A DNA stretch of 64,000 bases from Pseudomonas sp. GR 6-02 (GTDB taxonomy: Bacteria > Pseudomonadota > Gammaproteobacteria > Pseudomonadales > Pseudomonadaceae): contig NZ_CP011567.1 in the NCBI RefSeq assembly GCF_001655615.1, forward strand, positions 5,589,001 to 5,653,000, given 5' to 3'. Every line of letters starts with the position of its first letter. Within the stretch, counting starts at the first letter, position 1. The notes under the pieces were generated by a model, which saw only the letters and a list, made by a program, of their open reading frames with translations, was not told where the DNA came from and made no database searches. The position numbers were made by a program, and so were the translations under genes. Below are positions 8,181 to 17,232 of this stretch, in pieces.

Positions 8181-9620
8181 TCAAATCTCCTTGGTCAGGC
8201 TGTGGTTGTGATCGCCGTCACCGTTGTCGTCGGCGGCGGACAGCGGACGGGCCGGCGTGCGCTTCTGGCCAGGACCGCCTTCGTTGGTTTCCTTGCCTTC
8301 GTCGATCTTCGGCCCTTTGCGCACCAGGCGCATCATGTAGCCAAGACCGGCACCAAACAGCGCGAAATACACCACGACGAACATGATCAAGGTGATGCTC
8401 ATCTGCACGAAGCTGTGCCCGGAGGACGCATCCGCCGTGCGCATCAAGCCGTAGACCACCCACGGCTGACGGCCGATTTCAGTGGTGAACCAGCCAGCGA
8501 GAATCGCGATCAGGCCGGATGGGCCCATCCACAGTGCCAGATACAGGAACGGACGCGAGGTATACAGCGTGTCGCGCTTGCGCAGCCACAGGCTCCACAA
8601 ACCGGTGAAGATCATCAGGAAACCCAGGCCGACCATGACCCGGAACGACCAGAACACGATGGTCGAATTCGGCCGGTCTTCAGGCGGGAACTCCTTGAGC
8701 GCCGGCACCTGTTTGTCCAGGGTGTGGGTCAGGATCAAGCTGCCCAGGTACGGAATCTCGACCGCGAATTTGGTCTTTTCGGCTTTCATGTCCGGCCAGC
8801 CGAACAGGATCAACGGGGTCGGCTCATCGCCGACATTTTCCCAGTGACCTTCAATCGCAGCGATTTTCGCCGGCTGGTGCTCGAGGGTATTGAGGCCGTG
8901 GAAGTCACCGATGACGGCTTGAATCGGCGCCACGATCAGTGCCATCCACATGGCCATCGAGAGCATGGTGCGGATGGCCGGGTTGTCCTTGCCGCGCAGC
9001 AAATGCCAGGCCGCCGACGAACCGACGAAGAAGGCGGTAGCGACGAACGCCGCCGTGGCCATGTGCATCAGGCGGTAAGGGAACGACGGGTTGAAAATGA
9101 TCGCCAGCCAGTCCACTGGAATGACTTGGCCGTTGACGATTTCGTAGCCCTGCGGGGTCTGCATCCAGCTGTTGGAGGCGAGAATCCAGAAGGTCGAGAT
9201 CAGGGTACCGATGGCGACCATGACGGTGGCGAAGAAGTGCAGCTTGCGCCCGACCCTGTTCCAGCCGAACAGCATGACGCCGAGGAAGCCGGCTTCGAGG
9301 AAGAACGCAGTGAGTACCTCGTAGGTCAGCAACGGCCCGGTCACGGAACCGGCGAAATCCGAGAAGCGGCTCCAGTTGGTGCCGAACTGATAGGCCATGA
9401 CCAGGCCGGACACCACGCCCATGCCGAAGTTGACGGCAAAGATCTTCGACCAGAAATGGTACAGATCGCGGTAGGTGTCGTTGTGCGTCTTCAGCCACAG
9501 GCCTTCGAGTACCGCCAGGTAACTCGCCAGGCCAATGGTGATGGCCGGGAACAGGATGTGGAACGAAATGGTGAACGCGAACTGAATCCGGGCGAGATCA
9601 AGTGCCTCCAAACCGAACAT
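8181..9620 (-). CDS. cioA: Cyanide-insensitive terminal oxidase subunit I CioA
   Basis: CioA is the CydA-type subunit carrying the haems and the quinol site. The haem-ligand histidine is in the N-terminal FTISFHILFP, the second histidine region is PYRLMHMATAAF, and the conserved GRQPWVVYG lies near residue 395. The Q-loop is short (around GDEPTPLILFGWPDM), which is the CIO hallmark compared with E. coli CydA. The protein has 479 residues with a charged, flexible C-terminal tail. It is the first gene of cioA-cioB-DUF2474, and an ANR/FNR-type palindrome lies about 160 bp upstream. Confidence 0.96.
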   Translation of the reverse strand: MFGLEALDLARIQFAFTISFHILFPAITIGLASYLAVLEGLWLKTHNDTYRDLYHFWSKIFAVNFGMGVVSGLVMAYQFGTNWSRFSDFAGSVTGPLLTYEVLTAFFLEAGFLGVMLFGWNRVGRKLHFFATVMVAIGTLISTFWILASNSWMQTPQGYEIVNGQVIPVDWLAIIFNPSFPYRLMHMATAAFVATAFFVGSSAAWHLLRGKDNPAIRTMLSMAMWMALIVAPIQAVIGDFHGLNTLEHQPAKIAAIEGHWENVGDEPTPLILFGWPDMKAEKTKFAVEIPYLGSLILTHTLDKQVPALKEFPPEDRPNSTIVFWSFRVMVGLGFLMIFTGLWSLWLRKRDTLYTSRPFLYLALWMGPSGLIAILAGWFTTEIGRQPWVVYGLMRTADASSGHSFVQMSITLIMFVVVYFALFGAGLGYMMRLVRKGPKIDEGKETNEGGPGQKRTPARPLSAADDNGDGDHNHSLTKEI

Positions 9621-9781
9621 AAGTCTTCCTCTGTCAGGTAATACTGGCTGAAGGCTTGCGGCCTACACCCACTGCCCCCACGGTTATGGAGTGTGGCGAA
9701 TTTGAACTCGTTCTTTTTCTACCATCATCACAACGTAGGGAATCTGGCCATCTGGCCTCCGGATCATTTCCACGAAGGGTC

Positions 9782-9795
9782 TTGATCTGGATCAA
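9782..9795. promoter_or_regulatory. ANR/FNR-type binding site upstream of cioA
   Basis: The sequence TTGATCTGGATCAA matches the ANR/FNR consensus TTGAT-N4-ATCAA perfectly. It lies 162 bp upstream of the cioA start codon. In P. aeruginosa, ANR represses cioAB under low oxygen, which fits this location. I could not place the site against a confident cioA promoter, so activation versus repression is not decided by the sequence. Confidence 0.8.
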
Positions 9796-9892
9796 GCAAC
9801 GTTGAAAGAGTAGTCGCATTTTTACCGATGGACGGTGTGGTCTATTGCCGCGTGACAGGTTGCCTCACGGGTTTGGTCATGCGTTGCAATGC

Positions 9893-10035
9893 ATTCCCTG
9901 TGGCGAGGGAGCTTGCTCCCGCTCGGCTGCGCAGCAGTCGTAAAATCGGGTAACGCGATGTGCCTGTGGTGTGGGGTAGCAGGTTCGGGGCTGCTTCGCA
10001 TCCCAGCGGGAGCAAGCTCCTTCGCCACAGGGAAT
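9893..10035. repeat. REP doublet (REPIN), TGTGGCGAGGGAGC class
   Basis: Two inverted REP units face each other: the left arm reads ATTCCCTGTGGCGAGGGAG and the right arm ends in its near-complement. Each unit has its own GGGAGC-TTG-CTCCC type palindrome, and the flanks ATTCCC/GGGAAT also pair. This fills much of the 526-bp cioA to MFS intergenic region; apart from it and the ANR site I see nothing else there. Seven related copies occur in this window. Confidence 0.9.
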
Positions 10036-10146
10036 TTGTATGTTCTGAGAGATCGGTGTCTAGCTAACTAAATTTTCCGTGCTCGCAACTCCTGGTTACA
10101 GGTTGGTGATAATCTCGCCCTTCCCCTCACCCAGACTTGCCTTCAG

Positions 10147-11385
10147 ATGCCCAGCCAAGCGCCCCTGCTGTTACGTCATCACCGCCCTTTTATTGCGTTC
10201 TGGCTGGCTCGGGTATTTACCGCCAGCGGTTTTCAAATGCTGACCGTGGCCATCGGCTGGAATCTGTATCAACTGACCGGCAACGTGCTCGATCTGGGTC
10301 TGGTGGGTCTGGTGGAATTTGCCCCGCGGGTGTTGTTCATGCTGCACACCGGGCATGTGGCGGATCGCTATGACCGGCGCAAGGTCGCGGCGATCTGTCA
10401 GTCCGTGCAAGCGCTGATCGCCCTGTCGCTGGCCATCGGCAGCGCGACGGACCAAGTCACCCGGGAGATGATCTTCATCCTCGCATTCCTGCTCGGCGCC
10501 GCCCGCTCCTTCGAGATGCCGACCACCCAGGCCTTGCTGCCGAGCATCGTCCCCAGTGCCTTATTCCCGCGCGCGGTTGCTGCCGCGCAATCTGCGCAGC
10601 AATCGGCCACCATCGTTGCCCCGGCGCTGGGCGGTTTGCTTTACGCCTTCGGCAGCGTCTGGGTGTATGGCCCGACGGTGATCCTCTACCTCATCGCCTG
10701 TGCGCTGATGCTTAACCTACCGGCTCGGCAGACACCGTTGAACAAGGGCAAGGCAACCCTGGATTCGCTGCTCGCAGGCATCCGCTTCATTCGCAGCCGT
10801 CCGGATATTCTCGGGGCGATTTCCCTGGATCTGTTTGCCGTCTTGCTGGGTGGCGCGACTGCGCTGCTGCCGGTGTTCGCCAAAGATATTCTGCTGACCG
10901 GCCCTTGGGGTCTGGGCCTGCTGCGTTCGGCCCCGGCGGTGGGCGCACTGCTGATGTCGCTGTTTCTGGCGCGATTTGCCGTGGAACGCAACGTCGGACG
11001 GGTGATGTTTACCGCCGTGGGTGTATTCGGCGTGGCGACCATCGCTTTCGGCCTGTCGACTTCGTTCTGGTTCTCTCTCGCTGTGTTGGTGGTTTTAGGC
11101 GCGGCAGACATGATCAGCATGGTGATCCGCGCCTCGTTCGTGCAGCTGGAAACCCCGGACGAGATGCGCGGCCGGGTCAGTGCCGTGAATGGCTTGTTCA
11201 TCGGTGCTTCGAATCAGCTCGGCGAATTCGAGTCTGGCTTGACGGCCCACTGGTTCGGCACCGTACCGGCCGTGGTGATGGGCGGCATCGGCACACTGAT
11301 AGTGACCGGGGCCTGGGTCAGACTGTTCCCGACCCTGGCCAACCGCGACCGCATGCATATGCCAGTGGAAGAGGTCAGGGCCTGA
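10147..11385 (+). CDS. MFS transporter, EntS/DHA3-like
   Basis: A 412-residue, 12-helix major facilitator protein. The motif RFAPRVLF-like segment (VEFAPRVLFMLHTGHVADRYDRRKV) after helix 2 matches the EntS/DHA3 exporters, a group that includes siderophore and drug exporters. Helices are evenly spaced and the C-terminus is short and polar. It stands alone, with a REP on its left and the converging DJ-1 gene on its right, so context gives no substrate. A transport role is safe; the substrate is unknown. Confidence 0.88.
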   Translation: MPSQAPLLLRHHRPFIAFWLARVFTASGFQMLTVAIGWNLYQLTGNVLDLGLVGLVEFAPRVLFMLHTGHVADRYDRRKVAAICQSVQALIALSLAIGSATDQVTREMIFILAFLLGAARSFEMPTTQALLPSIVPSALFPRAVAAAQSAQQSATIVAPALGGLLYAFGSVWVYGPTVILYLIACALMLNLPARQTPLNKGKATLDSLLAGIRFIRSRPDILGAISLDLFAVLLGGATALLPVFAKDILLTGPWGLGLLRSAPAVGALLMSLFLARFAVERNVGRVMFTAVGVFGVATIAFGLSTSFWFSLAVLVVLGAADMISMVIRASFVQLETPDEMRGRVSAVNGLFIGASNQLGEFESGLTAHWFGTVPAVVMGGIGTLIVTGAWVRLFPTLANRDRMHMPVEEVRA

Positions 11386-11394
11386 AGCAGTCTT

Positions 11395-11946
11395 CTACAC
11401 CAGCAATTCCCCCGCCACCGCCGACCGCGTGGCTTTGCCGCAGAGTTGCTCCACCAGCGTCAGCGCAAACTCCAGTGCGGCGCCCGAACCCTGGGCGGTG
11501 ATGCAGTTGCCATCGACCACCACCGGTTGATCGACGAAGTTGCAGCCCGACAATTGATGGCTGACGGAAGGCAGGCACGTCATGCGCCGCTGACGCAGCA
11601 CGCCAAAAGTCTGCAGCGCCAGCGCCGGCGCTTCGGCAATGCCGGCGAACAAGCGCCCGGCGGCGACCTGGTCCTTGATCAATTGTTGCAGGGGTTGGTG
11701 GGCCGCCAAATGCTGCGCCCCCACGGCGCCGCCGGGCAAAACGATCAAGTCGAAGGGTTGGGCCAGCAAATCGATCAGCATCGCATCGGCGGTCAGGCGG
11801 GTGCCGCGCGCGCAGGTCAGCATGCGCCGCGACTCGATACTGGCCACCACCACTTCAACCTTGGCGCGGCGCAGAACATCGATCAGGGTCACGGTTTGCA
11901 GATCGTCGATGCCCTCGGCGAGGGTAATCAGGGCTCTAAAGGTCAT
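11395..11946 (-). CDS. DJ-1/PfpI (ThiJ/YajL-like) family protein lacking the nucleophile Cys
   Basis: The 183-residue sequence aligns by eye with the YajL/DJ-1 family: N-terminal strand MTFRALITLAEGIDDLQ with the conserved acidic residue, PFDLIVLPGGAVGAQHL, and the nucleophile-elbow region. In YajL and DJ-1 that elbow reads AAICAAP; here it is AGIAEAP, so the reactive cysteine is alanine (codon GCC). The protein may be non-catalytic, or may act as a sensor or chaperone. The C-terminal GSGAALEFALTLVEQL segment is intact, so this is not a decayed gene. It converges with the MFS gene, with 9 bp between stops. Confidence 0.85.
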   Translation of the reverse strand: MTFRALITLAEGIDDLQTVTLIDVLRRAKVEVVVASIESRRMLTCARGTRLTADAMLIDLLAQPFDLIVLPGGAVGAQHLAAHQPLQQLIKDQVAAGRLFAGIAEAPALALQTFGVLRQRRMTCLPSVSHQLSGCNFVDQPVVVDGNCITAQGSGAALEFALTLVEQLCGKATRSAVAGELLV

Positions 11947-12013
11947 GGGCGCGGTCCAGAGAATGATCTTTAAAGCGTAGTCAGCTTTCCTGCCCCTTGT
12001 TCGAGCCGGGCCG

Positions 12014-12469
12014 TTACTTGATGTAAAGCTGCGTCGACATCGTGTTGCCCGGCGCGTTGATGGAGGTGTTGCTGAATGTGAAGATGCCGTCCTGCTTGCC
12101 TGCCAGGTTGAAGATGTACAGATAGCCGACAGTTTTTTTCCCGGCTGAGCACTCGGTCAGGTTGCCGGTATCAAAAGCACAGACAGGGGTCCGGGTGCCA
12201 TCCACTTCGAAACCGTCCAGGGCAACATGGGCTTCGCGACCGTAACCGACTTCCAGCACGTACACCTTGATGTTCGGCCCCTGGTGATCGCAACGGGTCT
12301 GCTCCTGCTTGTCCGCAATATCTTCAAAGCCACAGTTGGGCGACTCGACCTTGAGCACCTTGACCTGACTCAGTGGTGGAGCCGACGCTGCCGAGGCGGT
12401 TTGGGCACCCAGGAACAACGCGATCAACATCGTGAATACGGCAACCACGCGCGTGCTCATGTACTTCAT
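12014..12469 (-). CDS. Small secreted protein, probable DUF4879 (YolA-like) family
   Basis: This 151-residue protein has a clear signal peptide (about residues 1-28, ending TASAASA). The mature part contains four cysteines in pairs (PNCGF, TRCDH, PVCAF, TECSA), which suggests disulfides outside the cytoplasm. The segments VKVLKVESPNCGFEDI and FTFSNTSINAPGNTMSTQ resemble what I remember of the DUF4879/YolA family. No function is known to me. It is a single gene between the DJ-1 gene and a divergently transcribed purine permease. Confidence 0.65.
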   Translation of the reverse strand: MKYMSTRVVAVFTMLIALFLGAQTASAASAPPLSQVKVLKVESPNCGFEDIADKQEQTRCDHQGPNIKVYVLEVGYGREAHVALDGFEVDGTRTPVCAFDTGNLTECSAGKKTVGYLYIFNLAGKQDGIFTFSNTSINAPGNTMSTQLYIK

Positions 12470-12695
12470 ATTCCGCCCTTCCCTGCCCTAAAAAAACAGC
12501 GCGCAGTATGGCGCAGTTCCCTTTTTGGCAAAACATCGACGACGATCGCAGCCATAAGCAGCCATGGCTCCACGCTGCTGGTATGATGCGCGGCTTTTTC
12601 CGACCCACAGAAAATTCCCAGGCGCCTACGGCGGTCTGTGCTTTGCTGTTGAGGTCGATACATTCACGGCGCCGGGCGCGCCACGGGGAGCAGAC

Positions 12696-13991
12696 ATGCT
12701 GGAAAGGCTGTTTCAACTCAAGGCACACAACACCAACGTGCGGACCGAGATTCTGGCGGGCGTCACGACCTTTTTGGCCATGGCCTACATTCTGTTCGTC
12801 AACCCGAGCATCCTCGGCGAGACCGGCATGGACAAAGGCGCGGTGTTTGTCGCCACCTGTCTGGCAGCCGCCATCGGCTCGACGACCATGGGCCTGATCG
12901 CCAACTACCCGATCGCCCTGGCACCGGGCATGGGCCTGAACGCCTTCTTCACCTACACCGTGGTCCTGCACATGGGCCACACCTGGCAAGTGGCGCTGGG
13001 TGCGGTGTTCCTCTCGGCGGTGATGTTTTTCCTGCTGTCGATCTTCCGCATCCGTGAATGGATCATCAACAGCATCCCGTTGGCGCTACGTTCGGCGATT
13101 GCCGCCGGCATCGGCCTGTTCCTGGCACTGATCGCCCTGCACAACGCCGGCATCGTCGTCAGCAACCCGGCGACCATGGTCGGCCTCGGCGACCTGAAGC
13201 AACCGGCGCCGATCCTCGCAACCCTGGGCTTTGCCCTGATCGTTGCCCTGGAGGCCCTGAAAGTGCGCGGTGCGGTGCTGATCGGCATTCTGTCGGTGAC
13301 CATCGTTTCCATCCTGCTGGGCTTCAGCCCGTTCGGCGGCGTGATGTCGATGCCACCGTCGCTGGCACCGACCTTCCTGCAACTGGACATCAAAGGCGCA
13401 CTGGACATCGGTCTGGTCAGCGTGATCTTCGCGTTCCTCTTTGTCGATCTGTTCGACAACTCCGGCACCCTGATCGGCGTCGCCAAGCGCGCCGGCCTGA
13501 TGGGCAAGGACGGCCACATGCCGAAAATGGGTCGTGCCCTGATCGCCGACAGCACCGCGGCCATGGCCGGCTCGTTGCTGGGCACCTCGACTACCACCAG
13601 CTATATCGAATCCGCAGCCGGCGTGAGTGCCGGTGGCCGCACCGGCCTGACCGCCGTCGTGGTGGCGATTCTGTTCCTGCTGGCGCTGTTCTTCGCACCA
13701 CTGGCCGCCAGCGTACCGGCCTTCGCCACCGCACCTGCCTTGCTGTTCGTCGCCGTATTGATGACCTCGGGGCTGGCGGAAATAGACTGGGACGACATCA
13801 CCGTTGCCGCGCCAGTGGTAGTCACCGCGCTGGCTATGCCATTCACTTACTCCATCGCCAACGGCATCGCGTTCGGATTCATTTCCTGGACCGCCATCAA
13901 GTTGCTGTCCGGCCGTGGCCGTGAGCTGAACTCGGCGTTGGTGGTTTTGTCGATTCTGTTCGTGATCAAGTTAGGTTGGTTCAACGCATGA
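12696..13991 (+). CDS. AzgA-family purine (adenine/guanine/hypoxanthine) permease
   Basis: A 431-residue integral membrane nucleobase permease of the NCS2-related AzgA group. The N-terminus [29 protein letters not shown] is diagnostic, with [24 protein letters not shown] and the [14 protein letters not shown] signature further on. The ATG at 12696 follows a GGGGAG ribosome site and fits the family start; an upstream in-frame ATG at 12564 adds an unrelated 44 residues. The stop overlaps the trmA start (ATGA). I looked for a purine riboswitch in the leader and did not recognise one. Confidence 0.92.
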   Translation: MLERLFQLKAHNTNVRTEILAGVTTFLAMAYILFVNPSILGETGMDKGAVFVATCLAAAIGSTTMGLIANYPIALAPGMGLNAFFTYTVVLHMGHTWQVALGAVFLSAVMFFLLSIFRIREWIINSIPLALRSAIAAGIGLFLALIALHNAGIVVSNPATMVGLGDLKQPAPILATLGFALIVALEALKVRGAVLIGILSVTIVSILLGFSPFGGVMSMPPSLAPTFLQLDIKGALDIGLVSVIFAFLFVDLFDNSGTLIGVAKRAGLMGKDGHMPKMGRALIADSTAAMAGSLLGTSTTTSYIESAAGVSAGGRTGLTAVVVAILFLLALFFAPLAASVPAFATAPALLFVAVLMTSGLAEIDWDDITVAAPVVVTALAMPFTYSIANGIAFGFISWTAIKLLSGRGRELNSALVVLSILFVIKLGWFNA

Positions 13992-15067
13992 CTTTTGATT
14001 CCCAGGCCTACGCCGTTCAGCTCGAAGAAAAGGTCACGCGCCTGCGTGATCTGCTGGCCCCGTTCGGTGCGCCCGAGCCTGCGGTGTTCGATTCGCCGCT
14101 GAAAAACTTCCGCCTGCGTGCCGAATTCCGCCTGTGGCGTGAAGCCGGCGAGCGCCACTACGCAATGTTTTCCCAGGAAGACAAACGCACGCCGATCCTG
14201 ATCGAAGAGTTCCCGATCGCAAGCCTGCGCATCAACCAGTTGATGCCGCAGCTCAAGGCGGCGTGGCAAGCGAGTGCAGCCCTGAGCCACAAACTGTTCC
14301 AAGTGGAGTTCCTGACCACGCTGGCCGGCGATGCGATGATCACCCTGTGCTACCACCGCCCGCTGGACGAGCACTGGCACGCGGCGGCGTCGAAGCTGGC
14401 AGCCGACCTGAACGTCAGCATCATCGGTCGCTCCAAGGGCAAACGCGAAGTGATCGGTCACGATTACGTGGTCGAGCAACTTGAAGTCGGCGGCCGCACC
14501 TTCAGCTATCGCCAGCCGGAAGGCGCGTTCACCCAACCCAACGGCACGGTGAACCAGAAGATGCTCAACTGGGCGTATGACGCCCTTGGCGATCGTTCCG
14601 ACGACTTGCTGGAGCTGTATTGCGGCAACGGCAACTTCACTTTGCCGCTCGCTACGCGCGTGCGCAAAGTGCTGGCCACCGAAATCAGCAAGACCTCGGT
14701 CAACGCAGCGCTCAGCAACCTGAGCGAAAACGCGGTGGATAACGTCACGCTGGTGCGTTTGTCTGCCGAAGAATTGACCGAAGCCCTGAACGAAGTTCGC
14801 CCGTTCCGTCGCCTGCACGGCATCGACCTCAAGAGCTACGAGTTCGGTAGCGTGTTCGTCGATCCGCCCCGCGCCGGCATGGACCCGGATACTTGCGAAC
14901 TGACCCGGCGCTTCGACAACATCCTCTACATTTCCTGCAACCCGGAAACCCTCGCGGCCAACATCGCCCAACTGAACGACACTCACCGCATTACTCAATG
15001 CGCGATGTTCGACCAGTTCCCGTGGACCCATCACATGGAATCCGGAGTGTTGTTGACCCGTCGTTGA
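13988..15067 (+). CDS. trmA: tRNA (uracil-54-C5)-methyltransferase TrmA
   Basis: TrmA makes ribothymidine at position 54 of tRNA. The 359-residue protein has the SAM-binding segment [16 protein letters not shown], the motif [14 protein letters not shown], and the catalytic cysteine in [15 protein letters not shown]. The ATG at 13988 overlaps the permease stop codon by 4 nt, so the two genes are translationally coupled and probably share a transcript. A clear terminator follows. Confidence 0.96.
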   Translation: MTFDSQAYAVQLEEKVTRLRDLLAPFGAPEPAVFDSPLKNFRLRAEFRLWREAGERHYAMFSQEDKRTPILIEEFPIASLRINQLMPQLKAAWQASAALSHKLFQVEFLTTLAGDAMITLCYHRPLDEHWHAAASKLAADLNVSIIGRSKGKREVIGHDYVVEQLEVGGRTFSYRQPEGAFTQPNGTVNQKMLNWAYDALGDRSDDLLELYCGNGNFTLPLATRVRKVLATEISKTSVNAALSNLSENAVDNVTLVRLSAEELTEALNEVRPFRRLHGIDLKSYEFGSVFVDPPRAGMDPDTCELTRRFDNILYISCNPETLAANIAQLNDTHRITQCAMFDQFPWTHHMESGVLLTRR

Positions 15068-15086
15068 TTGCTTCCCCCTACAAATC

Positions 15087-15110
15087 AGCCGTCCCTGGGA
15101 CGGCTTTTTT
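15087..15110 (+). terminator. Rho-independent terminator after trmA
   Basis: The hairpin AGCCGTCC-CTG-GGACGGCT is followed directly by a run of T residues. Confidence 0.92.
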
Positions 15111-15118
15111 GTGGGCGA

Positions 15119-15565
15119 TCAAAGAGCCGTATCGACCTTGCGTGGGCGACCGCCCTTCTTGCCGTTGGCCCGAGCTGCCTCGGCTTTGGCGGTGCTGCTC
15201 TGACGGCCATTGCGCGAGGCGACCACCGAGGCCGCCATATCCATCAGCGGCTTGCTCGCCGAAATCAAACCGGCGATGGACACCTGCAGGTCCTTGCCTT
15301 CATGGCAAAGCGCGGCTCCGGCGAAACCGATTTTCAAACCGGCGAAATCCTCGGTCTCAAAACCATCGAACTCTGGATAGTTTTTCACTGGCAACAACAC
15401 ACCGCTGCCATCCTCGAAACCGACGGCGAGACATGGATCGAGAAAGATCACCGTCGTTGCATTCAATCCACTGCGACGGCGTAACTCGCCACTCTCGATC
15501 GCTTCGTCCAAAACGCCTTCGGTCACAGGGTGATCTACCTGCATTTTTGCACTTATCGTTTTCAT
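15119..15565 (-). CDS. DUF2442-family protein with AT-hook-like tail
   Basis: This 148-residue protein has a DUF2442-like core (about residues 35-75: TTVIFLDPCLAVGFEDGSG, then YPEFDGFE) and a basic C-terminal tail with KGGRPRK, similar to an AT-hook minor-groove DNA-binding motif. It overlaps the DUF4160 gene by 4 nt (ATGA) and is the downstream member of the pair. DUF2442 proteins are often encoded beside DUF4160 and have been suggested to act as antitoxin-like partners. That role is inference here; no function is established by the sequence. It converges with trmA. Confidence 0.75.
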   Translation of the reverse strand: MKTISAKMQVDHPVTEGVLDEAIESGELRRRSGLNATTVIFLDPCLAVGFEDGSGVLLPVKNYPEFDGFETEDFAGLKIGFAGAALCHEGKDLQVSIAGLISASKPLMDMAASVVASRNGRQSSTAKAEAARANGKKGGRPRKVDTAL

Positions 15566-15990
15566 AATTCGATCTCCACGCCCTCCGGTGCTCCCATCAG
15601 CGTCAATAAGGTCTTGTTTCCTTCAGGCTCATAGCGAGCCGAACCAATCATGTAAGTCGTGCTGGCAACCCTCTTCATCACGACCACTTCATTGCCCTGC
15701 CAATCCCATAACTGATTGTCGAGGCAGGCCGTCTGCAATTTGCTCCACCAGATGCCACGGGCTCGCCGCAAATGGGCAGGTTGCCTGAGCGCCTGGCGTA
15801 ACCCCTCCAGCATGGCCAGAGGAGGTCTATGCGAATGAGGAATGACATCCCAGAGATCTACGCCGTTGTGCCAGAAGCTGAACCGAAAGCGTGCGCTCCA
15901 TGTGCCTCCATCGACGTGAACGTGTGGTGGGCAATGCTCGTCACGCAACATGACTACCAGTGACAATCCCTTGTAGCGGCATACATTCAT
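15562..15990 (-). CDS. DUF4160-family protein
   Basis: The 142-residue protein begins with a DUF4160 signature: a short beta-rich start, then DEHCPPHVHVDGG, the conserved D-E-H-x-PPHVHV block. A second region, about residues 60-110, follows (MLEGLRQALRQPAHLRRARGIWW) and is less conserved in my memory. It overlaps the DUF2442 gene by 4 nt. Just upstream, on the coding strand, is a TATAAC box (16013-16008) followed by an inverted repeat CTAAC-N6-GTTAG reaching 2 nt from the ATG, a place expected for autoregulation. A toxin-like role is only a hypothesis. Confidence 0.75.
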   Translation of the reverse strand: MNVCRYKGLSLVVMLRDEHCPPHVHVDGGTWSARFRFSFWHNGVDLWDVIPHSHRPPLAMLEGLRQALRQPAHLRRARGIWWSKLQTACLDNQLWDWQGNEVVVMKRVASTTYMIGSARYEPEGNKTLLTLMGAPEGVEIEL

Positions 15991-15991
15991 G

Positions 15992-16027
15992 CTAACCCAT
16001 CCGTTAGGTTATAGAATCCGAAGATTC
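15992..16027 (-). promoter_or_regulatory. Putative promoter/operator of the DUF4160-DUF2442 pair
   Basis: Two inverted repeats lie in tandem: CTAAC-CCATCC-GTTAG (15992-16007) and GAATC-CGAA-GATTC (16014-16027). A TATAAC -10-like box sits between them on the minus strand (16013-16008). I see no good -35. The arrangement is what an autorepressed module would show; no binding data are implied. Confidence 0.45.
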
Positions 16028-16275
16028 GCCATTCCTTGAAAAACCCGATAACTGGCGCTAACCGTTCGATCAGCTGACCACGTTTGAGCCTAGCGTTTCA
16101 GGTCGACCGTCCCCTGCCAATCAGGGCAAAAAAGAGTAAGCAATCCTTTCACTGCCAATATCTGGCCGGTGATGAACTCAACGGCGCTGGTGGTTGAAAC
16201 GAATCCTGTATTTGTACGCCTGCATTTGATAAATACCACCTCAGGCATCCCATTTGATTCTTGGTGTAATCAATC

Positions 16276-17187
16276 ATGCAGCGACATTTCGACGATCTTC
16301 AGCTCGGCAGCATCGAACTGTTTTGCCTGGCCGCCGAAGCGGGCAGCTTTACCGCCGCGGCCCTGGTGGCGGGTGTGACCCCGGCTGCGGTCAGCCGCTC
16401 GGTGTCGCGGATGGAAGAACGTCTGGGTGTGCGGCTGTTCGCGCGTACCACCCGCAGCGTCAAGCTGACCGATAGTGGCCGGCGCTATTTTGAGGAGTGT
16501 CGCCTGGCCCTTGCGCAACTGGTCGAGGCTCAGCGCGAAGTCATGGGTCAACAGCAGGAACCCTCCGGCACCTTGCGTATCAGCATTCCCACCACCTATG
16601 CCCACCACCGCATCCTGCCGCTGCTGCCGGCGTTCCGGGCGCGTTTTCCCGCCGTGAAAGTCGAGGTGCACATCAGCAATCGCAACATCGATTTCGTCGG
16701 CGAAGGCTATGACATGGCCATCCGTGTGCGGGCGATTCCCGACTCCGGACTGATTGCCCGGCCACTGGAAGACGCCGCGCTGGTGATGATCGCCAGCCCT
16801 GACTATCTGAAGCGTGCCGGCATGCCACAAACCCTGGACGACCTGGCGCACCACGAATGCATCCAGTTCGAGCTACCCAGCAGCGGGCGGCGGATTGCCT
16901 GGCTGTTCAACGATAACGGCGTGCCGCTGGAGATTTTGGCCGAAGGTAATTACTGCTGTTCCGATGATGTATTGGGCGGCGTGACGCTGGCGAAACACGG
17001 CGCCGGGCTGTTTCAAACCTATCGCTTCATCGTCGAAAACGAACTGGCGGATGGCTCGCTGGTGGAAGTGCTCAAGCCCTATGGCGGGCGCTCCCGCCCC
17101 TTCACTTTGCTGTATCCGCAAAGCCGCCATGTGCCGTTGCGGCTCAGGGCGTTTATCGATTTTCTGGTTGAGCGTCTTCCGCGCTGA
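16276..17187 (+). CDS. LysR-family transcriptional regulator
   Basis: A 303-residue LysR-type regulator: N-terminal winged helix-turn-helix (ELFCLAAEAGSFTAAALVAGVTPAAVSRSVSRMEERLGV) and a periplasmic-binding-protein-like effector domain. It is of the subgroup with SGTLRISIPTTYAHHRILPLLPAF. It lies upstream of, and in the same direction as, aroQ, with a 130-bp gap, and is divergent from the DUF4160 pair. LysR proteins control quinate/shikimate genes in other bacteria, so a role in this locus is possible, but the lack of divergent aroQ orientation weakens that. Target unknown. Confidence 0.88.
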   Translation: MQRHFDDLQLGSIELFCLAAEAGSFTAAALVAGVTPAAVSRSVSRMEERLGVRLFARTTRSVKLTDSGRRYFEECRLALAQLVEAQREVMGQQQEPSGTLRISIPTTYAHHRILPLLPAFRARFPAVKVEVHISNRNIDFVGEGYDMAIRVRAIPDSGLIARPLEDAALVMIASPDYLKRAGMPQTLDDLAHHECIQFELPSSGRRIAWLFNDNGVPLEILAEGNYCCSDDVLGGVTLAKHGAGLFQTYRFIVENELADGSLVEVLKPYGGRSRPFTLLYPQSRHVPLRLRAFIDFLVERLPR

Positions 17188-17232
17188 ATGTTCGATCACC
17201 GCACAGATAATCCAGGGCCGGCGCCTCTTCAA

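Noticed and set aside
7839..9641. 600-codon open frame on the plus strand across cioB and cioA
   Set aside because: It lies antisense to two clear oxidase genes, its translation is rich in H, Q, R and D without any domain, and it is a typical product of GC-rich codon use.
12546..12695. Possible purine riboswitch before the AzgA-type permease
   Set aside because: I could not find the conserved purine aptamer core, and such riboswitches are not usual in pseudomonads.
13847..15034. 395-codon minus-strand frame opposite trmA
   Set aside because: trmA is certain from catalytic motifs; the opposite frame has no recognisable domain or ribosome site.
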